DNA from: Novosphingobium organovorum
GTDB taxonomy: Bacteria > Pseudomonadota > Alphaproteobacteria > Sphingomonadales > Sphingomonadaceae
Length of the DNA stretch: 64,000 bases
Assembly (NCBI RefSeq): GCF_022832435.1
Contig: NZ_JALHLF010000001.1
Coordinates: forward strand, 74,795-138,794
Reading direction: 5' to 3'
The notes below the pieces were generated by a model. The model was not told the DNA's origin and did not search any database. It was given only the letters and a program-made list of their open reading frames with translations. Shown in pieces: positions 59,181-64,000 of the stretch. The position numbers and the translations under genes are program-made. Positions within the stretch are counted from its first letter, which is position 1. The number at the start of each line of letters is the position of its first letter.

Positions 59181-61469
59181 CTAGAATTTGTTATCCCGCG
59201 GAAAACCGTTGGGCGGCAAACGCCCGGCCGCGCCGCGCGCCACCTTCCACATCGCGATGTCCTTCTCGTTGCGCGTGCGCCCGCTGTCGCCGCCCATCGT
59301 CCACGAGAGGCCCTCTTCGAGCTTGAAGGTGGTCACGTCCGACATGCCCCCGTCGCGGTAGCGCTGGAGCGTGACACCCTGCCCCTTGGCCATGAGCGGC
59401 AGTTCCTCGAGACTGAAGACGACGAGCTTGCGGTTGTCGCCCACCACCGCGACGTGATCGTGCTCGGCAGGAATTTCGCGCACCACGGCCAGCTTCACAT
59501 CGGGCTTGGTGCTCATCACCGCCTTGCCCTTGCGCGTTTCGGCGAGGATCTCGTCGGTCTCCACCGCAAAGCCGCGCCCGACACTCGAGGCAAGCAGGAG
59601 CTGCCCCTTGGGCTTGTGCGCAAAGGCCGCGACGATCTGCGCCTCGGCGTCGATGTCAACCATCGTGCGGATCGGCTCGCCAAAGCCGCGCGCGCCGGGC
59701 AGCTTGTCCCCGCCCAGCGTGTAGAAGCGGCCATTGTCGAGCGCGATGAGCAGCTTGTCGGTCGTCTGCGCGTGGAACACGAAGGCCGGGCCATCGCCTT
59801 CCTTGTACTTGAAATCGCTGTCGAGCGCGACGTGGCCCTTGGCCGCACGGATCCACCCGCGCGCCGAAAGGACCACCGTGATCGGCTCCTTCTCGATCAT
59901 CGCGTCCATCGAGAATTCGACCGTGGGACGCGCCTCGGCGATCGTCGTGCGGCGCTGGCCGCGCAGGGTATCCTCGGCGTAGTCCTTGCGCAACGTGGTC
60001 AGGTCACGCTTGAGGCGGGTGCGCTGGCGGGCCGGGCTTTCGAGCAGCTTGTTGAGCTCGTCCTGCTCCTTGAGCAGTTCGGCGTGTTCCTGGCGCAGCT
60101 CCATTTCCTCCAGCTTGCGCAAGGAACGCAGGCGCATGTTGAGGATCGCCTCGGCCTGCCGGTCGGTCAGGTTGAATTCGGCCATCATCACCGGCTTGGG
60201 CTCGTCCTCGGTGCGGATGATCTCGATGATCCGGTCGAGGTTGAGGTAGGCGATGATGTAACCAGCGACCAGCTCCAGCCGCGCCGCGATCTTGTCGAGC
60301 CGGTGGCGCGTGCGGCGCTGGAGGATGTCGATCTGGTTGACCACCCACTGGCGCAGGAGGTCCTTGAGGCCGACCACGCCGGGCGTGCGCTGCGCGTCGA
60401 GTACGTTGAGATTGAGCGAAAAGCGGCTTTCGAGGTCGGTCAGCCGGTAGAGGCTTTCCTTCAGCAGTTCGGGATCGACATTGCGGCTCTTGGGCACGAG
60501 CACGATGCGGATCTGCTCGTCGCTCTCGTCGCGCACGTCCTCGAGGATCGGCAGCTTCTTGTCGGCGATGAGCTGGGCGATCTGTTCGATCAGCTTGCCC
60601 TTGGCGAGCATGTAGGGGATTTCGGAAACCACCAGCTGCCACTGGCCGCTGCCCAGTTTCTCGATGCCACTCTCTTCCCAGTGACCCGCCTCGTCCTTGC
60701 CGTTGGAAAAGCGCCCGCGCATCCGGAACGCGCCCTTGCCGGTTTCGTAGGCGTGGCTGATCGCCGCCGCGCTGTCGACGACGAGGCCGCCCGTGGCGAA
60801 GTCCGGCCCGTGGAAGACCTCCATCAGCTGCGCGTGTTCGACCTGGGGGTTGTCGATCAGCAGCATCGTCGCATCGATGATCTCGGCGACGTTGTGGCTG
60901 GGTATCGAGGTCGCCATGCCCACCGCAATACCCGTCGCGCCGTTGGCGAGGAGATTGGGGAACAGCCCCGGAAACAGATCGGGTTCGCTGTCCTCGCCGT
61001 TGTAGGTGGGCACGAAGTCGACGGTGCCTTCATCGAGGCCCGCCATCAGCTGGATCGCGGTCTTGGTCAGGCGCGCTTCGGTGTAGCGGTAGGCCGCCGC
61101 GTTATCCCCGTCGATATTGCCGAAGTTGCCCTGCCCCTGCACCAGCGGATAACGCAGCGAGAAATCCTGCGCGAGGCGCACCATGGCATCGTAGACCGAA
61201 GCATCGCCATGCGGGTGGTACTTACCGATGACATCACCGACCACGCGGGCTGACTTCTTGTAAGCGCTCGCGGGATCGAGCTTCAACTGGCGCATCGCCC
61301 ACAACAGACGGCGGTGGACGGGCTTCAACCCGTCACGAAGATCCGGCAGCGAGCGCGCGGTGATGGTCGAAAGCGCATAGACGAGATAGCGCTCGGACAG
61401 CGCGGCATCGAAGGGCGCATCGACAATGGCGTCGAAGGGATCGGATTCGTCGTCGAGGGAAGTCACCAT
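59181..61469 (-). CDS. parC: DNA topoisomerase IV subunit A
   Basis: 762 residues. Decatenates replicated chromosomes with ParE. The active-site tyrosine is in [15 protein letters not shown] near residue 130. The quinolone region reads [20 protein letters not shown]. At the position of E. coli Ser80 there is Ala. Length and the short C-terminal domain (without a clear GyrA box) favour ParC over GyrA. ParE is not in the window. The 5' end is at 61469, near the pseudogene. Confidence 0.93.
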   Translation of the reverse strand: MVTSLDDESDPFDAIVDAPFDAALSERYLVYALSTITARSLPDLRDGLKPVHRRLLWAMRQLKLDPASAYKKSARVVGDVIGKYHPHGDASVYDAMVRLAQDFSLRYPLVQGQGNFGNIDGDNAAAYRYTEARLTKTAIQLMAGLDEGTVDFVPTYNGEDSEPDLFPGLFPNLLANGATGIAVGMATSIPSHNVAEIIDATMLLIDNPQVEHAQLMEVFHGPDFATGGLVVDSAAAISHAYETGKGAFRMRGRFSNGKDEAGHWEESGIEKLGSGQWQLVVSEIPYMLAKGKLIEQIAQLIADKKLPILEDVRDESDEQIRIVLVPKSRNVDPELLKESLYRLTDLESRFSLNLNVLDAQRTPGVVGLKDLLRQWVVNQIDILQRRTRHRLDKIAARLELVAGYIIAYLNLDRIIEIIRTEDEPKPVMMAEFNLTDRQAEAILNMRLRSLRKLEEMELRQEHAELLKEQDELNKLLESPARQRTRLKRDLTTLRKDYAEDTLRGQRRTTIAEARPTVEFSMDAMIEKEPITVVLSARGWIRAAKGHVALDSDFKYKEGDGPAFVFHAQTTDKLLIALDNGRFYTLGGDKLPGARGFGEPIRTMVDIDAEAQIVAAFAHKPKGQLLLASSVGRGFAVETDEILAETRKGKAVMSTKPDVKLAVVREIPAEHDHVAVVGDNRKLVVFSLEELPLMAKGQGVTLQRYRDGGMSDVTTFKLEEGLSWTMGGDSGRTRNEKDIAMWKVARGAAGRLPPNGFPRDNKF

Positions 61470-61656
61470 GGTAGGGCAAGCCTAGCAGCGGCAGCCCCTG
61501 CGCCAAAGCCTCAATTGGGCGTTTTCCAGAACCGCACGCAAACTCGGATTATCCATCGCCCGCGCCCCATGCGCGCTCACCGGTTGAACTCCCCGGAACG
61601 GCCGGGCGCGTGCGCGCATTGCGGAGGAAATCCCTTCAGAGACAAGAGACGTCACG

Positions 61657-62190
61657 ATGGTGCAGCACATCGTCATCCTTGCCACCCATGGCTTTGAACA
61701 AAGTGAACTCACCGGCCCACGCGATGCGCTGCGCGACGCCGGCTTCGAGGCCGTGATCGCCAGCCCGGAACAGGGCGAGATAAAAGGCCGGCAGCCTACC
61801 GATTGGGGCGCCCCGGTCACGGTCGATATCACGCTCGCCGCGGTGAAGGCGAGCGCGTTCGACGGTCTCGTCTTGCCCGGCGGCCAGATGAACCCCGATC
61901 GCCTGCGCATCAATACAACAGCGGTCGAACTCGTACGCGTCTTTTTGCCGATGCCGGAAAGTCCGTTGACGCGATCTGCCACGCGCCCTGGCTGCTGATC
62001 GAAGCAGACCTGGTGCGCGGACGCACGGATACCGGATAGTCATCGATCCGTACCGATCTTGCCAGCGCGGGCGCAAAAGTGGTCGATCGCGAACTCGCCG
62101 CGGATGGCAATATCATCACCAGCCGGCAGCCCGGTGACATTCCAGCCTTTGCAAACGCAATAATCAAGGCGATGCATCAACCCGCCCAAG
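61657..62190 (+). pseudogene. PfpI/DJ-1 family glutamine amidotransferase-like gene, broken
   Basis: The first part encodes VQHIVILATHGFEQSELTGP through VKASAFDGLVLPGGQMNPD, the PfpI pattern. A one-base loss in the T-run at 61942-61946 shifts the frame. The downstream frame carries GKSVDAICHAPWLLIEADLV (catalytic Cys) and is then interrupted by TAG at 62037-62039, where relatives have Trp. The rest (SIRTDLASAGAKVVDRELAA) continues to about 62190 without the family's usual stop. The T-run could be a sequencing error, but the in-frame stop also breaks it. Confidence 0.82.
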
Positions 62191-62267
62191 CGAATTCAGG
62201 CACGGCGGCTACCATTTCAGACACAGCGGGGACCACACGGCCAACCCGACCTTGCGGTCTCGTCCGA

Positions 62268-62600
62268 TCAACCGATCTGCATGTCGCGCGAAACGCCCGG
62301 AATGCGCACCTCGAGCCCGTCGAGCGCCTCGGTCAGTTCGATCTGACAGGCAAGGCGGCTGGTGCGCGCGACGCCGGCGGCGAGATCGAGCATGTCTTCC
62401 TCGTCCATCGAGGCCGGTTCGACCCGCGCGAACCAGTCGTCCGAAAGATAGACGTGGCAGGTCGAGCAGGCCATCTGCCCCTCGCACGTTCCTTCGAGCG
62501 GCATACCCGCTCCTTGCGCCACTTCAAGCAGACGCGTGCCCGGCTCGGCGTTCACCGAAACCTCTTTTCCGTCGGCCGTGACGAAATTCACGTTAACCAA
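62268..62600 (-). CDS. 2Fe-2S ferredoxin, ISC/adrenodoxin type
   Basis: 110 residues. Cluster ligands appear in CEGQMACSTCHVYL and the later ARTSRLACQIELTEALDG. An adrenodoxin/ISC-type electron carrier, probably for iron-sulfur assembly. It is the last gene of a leftward run with two cysteine desulfurases, two bases after the previous stop codon. Confidence 0.92.
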   Translation of the reverse strand: MVNVNFVTADGKEVSVNAEPGTRLLEVAQGAGMPLEGTCEGQMACSTCHVYLSDDWFARVEPASMDEEDMLDLAAGVARTSRLACQIELTEALDGLEVRIPGVSRDMQIG

Positions 62601-62602
62601 TT

Positions 62603-63697
62603 TCAGACTCCCTGCGCCGCCGCAGCGGCATCGATTTGAGCGCAGGCATCCTCTATGTTCCCAAGCGTACTATATCGCCCGAATCCCAAACGGATAGAGC
62701 TTTTGGCCTCGGATGCGGAGAGACCCATTGCGGCCAGCACGTGGCTGGGCCGCCCCGAGCCGCTCGCGCAGGCCGAACCGGCGGAAAAGGCAAGGGTCCG
62801 AAGGTCCGACATCAGCCGCGCGACGTCGAGACCATCGCGCCGAAGGTTGAGGTTTCCCTTCCAGCGCGCCTGCGCGCACCCGTTGAGCGACCAACCGCCA
62901 AGCCGCTCCCGCGCCACCTGCCAGAGCCGGGCGACGTGCGCCGCATCCTCCTCCATGCGCGCGGCGGCCAGCGCCGCCGCCGCACCAAAGCCCGCGCACA
63001 GCGCCGGGCTCAGCGTGCCCGAGCGCGTTCCCTGCTCCTGCCCCCCGCCCCGGATCAGCGGCGCGAGATCGAGCCCGTCGCGCACCCACAGCGCGCCGAT
63101 CCCCTTGGGGCCGTAGAGCTTGTGCGCGCTGAGCGCGATCAGGTCCGCGTTGGCGGGCGGCGCAAGTTTGCCGGCGCCCTGCACCGCATCGCACAGGAAC
63201 AGCGCGCCCGCCGCGTGCGCACGATCGGCCAGCGCCTCGACCGGCTGGATTGTACCGATCTCGTTGTTGACCTGCATCACCGCGACCAGATCAGGCTGGT
63301 CGCCAAGGTTCGCATCGGCGGCAACGAGCCCCAGCCGATCGACCGCCATCGCCTGGCAAGCCGGATCGATCGCGCGCGCGGTGTCGAGCACCGCGGCGTG
63401 TTCGATGCCGCTGACCGCCAGACGCTTGGCCCCGCTACCGACCAGCGCCAGGTTGATCGCCTCGGTCGCGCCCGAGGTGAAGATCACGCGACCGCCGGGC
63501 GGCAGCAGCGCGGCCACCTGATCGCGCGCGACTTCGACCGCCGCCGCCGCCGCGCGGCCCGGCCGATGCGGGCTGTGCGGGTTGGCAAAGCCCATCAGAT
63601 CCGGGCCCATCGGATCCGGCCCGCCAAGCCAGGGCAGCATGGCCGCGCGCGCCTCGGGCGCCAGCGGCGTCGTCGCCTGATAGTCGAGGTAGATCAT
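62603..63697 (-). CDS. Cysteine desulfurase family protein (copy 2)
   Basis: 364-residue PLP enzyme taking sulfur from cysteine. PLP lysine in LIALSAHKLYGPKGIGALWV, catalytic cysteine in FSAGSACASGSGRPSHVLAA. It opens MIYLDYQATTPLAPEARAAM. Overlaps the upstream desulfurase-like gene (ATGA). Precedes the ferredoxin gene, consistent with iron-sulfur cluster synthesis. Confidence 0.92.
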   Translation of the reverse strand: MIYLDYQATTPLAPEARAAMLPWLGGPDPMGPDLMGFANPHSPHRPGRAAAAAVEVARDQVAALLPPGGRVIFTSGATEAINLALVGSGAKRLAVSGIEHAAVLDTARAIDPACQAMAVDRLGLVAADANLGDQPDLVAVMQVNNEIGTIQPVEALADRAHAAGALFLCDAVQGAGKLAPPANADLIALSAHKLYGPKGIGALWVRDGLDLAPLIRGGGQEQGTRSGTLSPALCAGFGAAAALAAARMEEDAAHVARLWQVARERLGGWSLNGCAQARWKGNLNLRRDGLDVARLMSDLRTLAFSAGSACASGSGRPSHVLAAMGLSASEAKSSIRLGFGRYSTLGNIEDACAQIDAAAAAQGV

Positions 63698-64000
63698 GCG
63701 TTGATCCCGGCCCAGGCGGTGGCAAAGGCTTCGAGCTCTTCAGGTTGTGTATTCCAGCCCAGACTGACGCGCACGGTGCGCCGCGCGGTATCATCGTCAA
63801 TGCCAAAGCCCTTGAGAACGCGACTGGTCTTCAAGGTCCCCGAGGAACAGGCGCTGCCCGCCGAAATCGCAAAGCCCATCGCGTCGAGCCGGATCAGCAC
63901 CGCATTGGCGGCCAGACGCGGCGCCGCGACCGCGAAGATGTGCGAACATTGCACGCCAGGCTGAATGACCTCGCCATGCTTAAAGAGCTGGTTCTTGAAA
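63694..64000 (-). CDS. Cysteine desulfurase family protein (copy 1, 5' part outside window)
   Basis: Only the last 101 residues are in the window. They hold the catalytic cysteine (FAISAGSACSSGTLKTSRVL) and the C-terminal helix. It is similar to, but not the same as, the next gene, so two different desulfurases are adjacent. The N-terminal part with the PLP lysine is beyond 64000. Confidence 0.88.
   Translation of the reverse strand, partial: FKNQLFKHGEVIQPGVQCSHIFAVAAPRLAANAVLIRLDAMGFAISAGSACSSGTLKTSRVLKGFGIDDDTARRTVRVSLGWNTQPEELEAFATAWAGINA

Overview
The window is GC-rich chromosomal DNA from an alphaproteobacterium, most likely a sphingomonad close to Novosphingobium (inferred from gene content; no rRNA gene is present to test it). 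The indications are a class I lysyl-tRNA synthetase, a CcrM-type GANTC methyltransferase, a split F1 ATP synthase operon (atpHAGDC), a three-subunit proton-translocating transhydrogenase, an aerobic-type CobT, GcvP split into two subunits, and an rpmF-plsX-fabH-ihfA-merR cluster. There are no insertion sequences, integrases, CRISPR arrays, rRNA genes or convincing tRNA genes. The gene content is almost all core, with dense operons and short gaps.

Layout. 1-7.6 kb: 5' part of lysyl-tRNA synthetase, an MscS channel, a PadR regulator (YqjI/NfeR-like) with a DUF2218 partner, a DinG-type helicase and a SixA phosphatase. 7.2-10.5 kb: the lipid and nucleoid cluster merR-ihfA-fabH-plsX-rpmF, read leftward from a promoter with a terminator-like hairpin in its leader. 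10.5-22.4 kb: MAPEG protein, metallo-hydrolase, a CI/Cro-like divergent regulatory pair, a 2-hydroxyacid dehydrogenase, an Asp/Glu racemase, cysS, a DMT transporter, cobT, a transaldolase-like fsa and a lipoprotein. 22.6-30.2 kb: priA and the F1 ATP synthase operon. 30.2-36.3 kb: HNH protein, lone cpaF, an SDR/XRE divergent pair, a DMT transporter, two entericidin-like lipoproteins and membrane proteins. 36.3-41.2 kb: glycine cleavage operon gcvT-gcvH-gcvPA-gcvPB under a tandem glycine riboswitch. 41.3-46.6 kb: dgt and the pnt operon. 46.9-54.7 kb: an NtrC-like regulator with an altered sigma-54 loop, PhoD-like phosphatase, folP, ccrM, rnhB and a PQQ-type sugar dehydrogenase. 54.8-59.1 kb: a translationally coupled run of a DUF1285 gene, a NUDIX gene, cca and two retropepsin-like protease genes. 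59.2-64 kb: parC, a decayed PfpI gene, a 2Fe-2S ferredoxin and two adjacent cysteine desulfurases, the second cut by the window edge.

The signal I find most worth following is upstream of ccrM. Nine GANTC sites, the target of the enzyme encoded next door, lie within 123 bp (52622-52744). Their spacings fall within about 1 bp of multiples of 9.8 bp, so they would sit on one face of the helix. They begin inside a predicted ccrM promoter and run upstream from it. Other candidates are the promoter-hairpin-U-run leader of rpmF, the autocleavable-looking repressor facing a Cro-like gene, and the NtrC-like protein whose GAFTGA loop reads GAFPGA.
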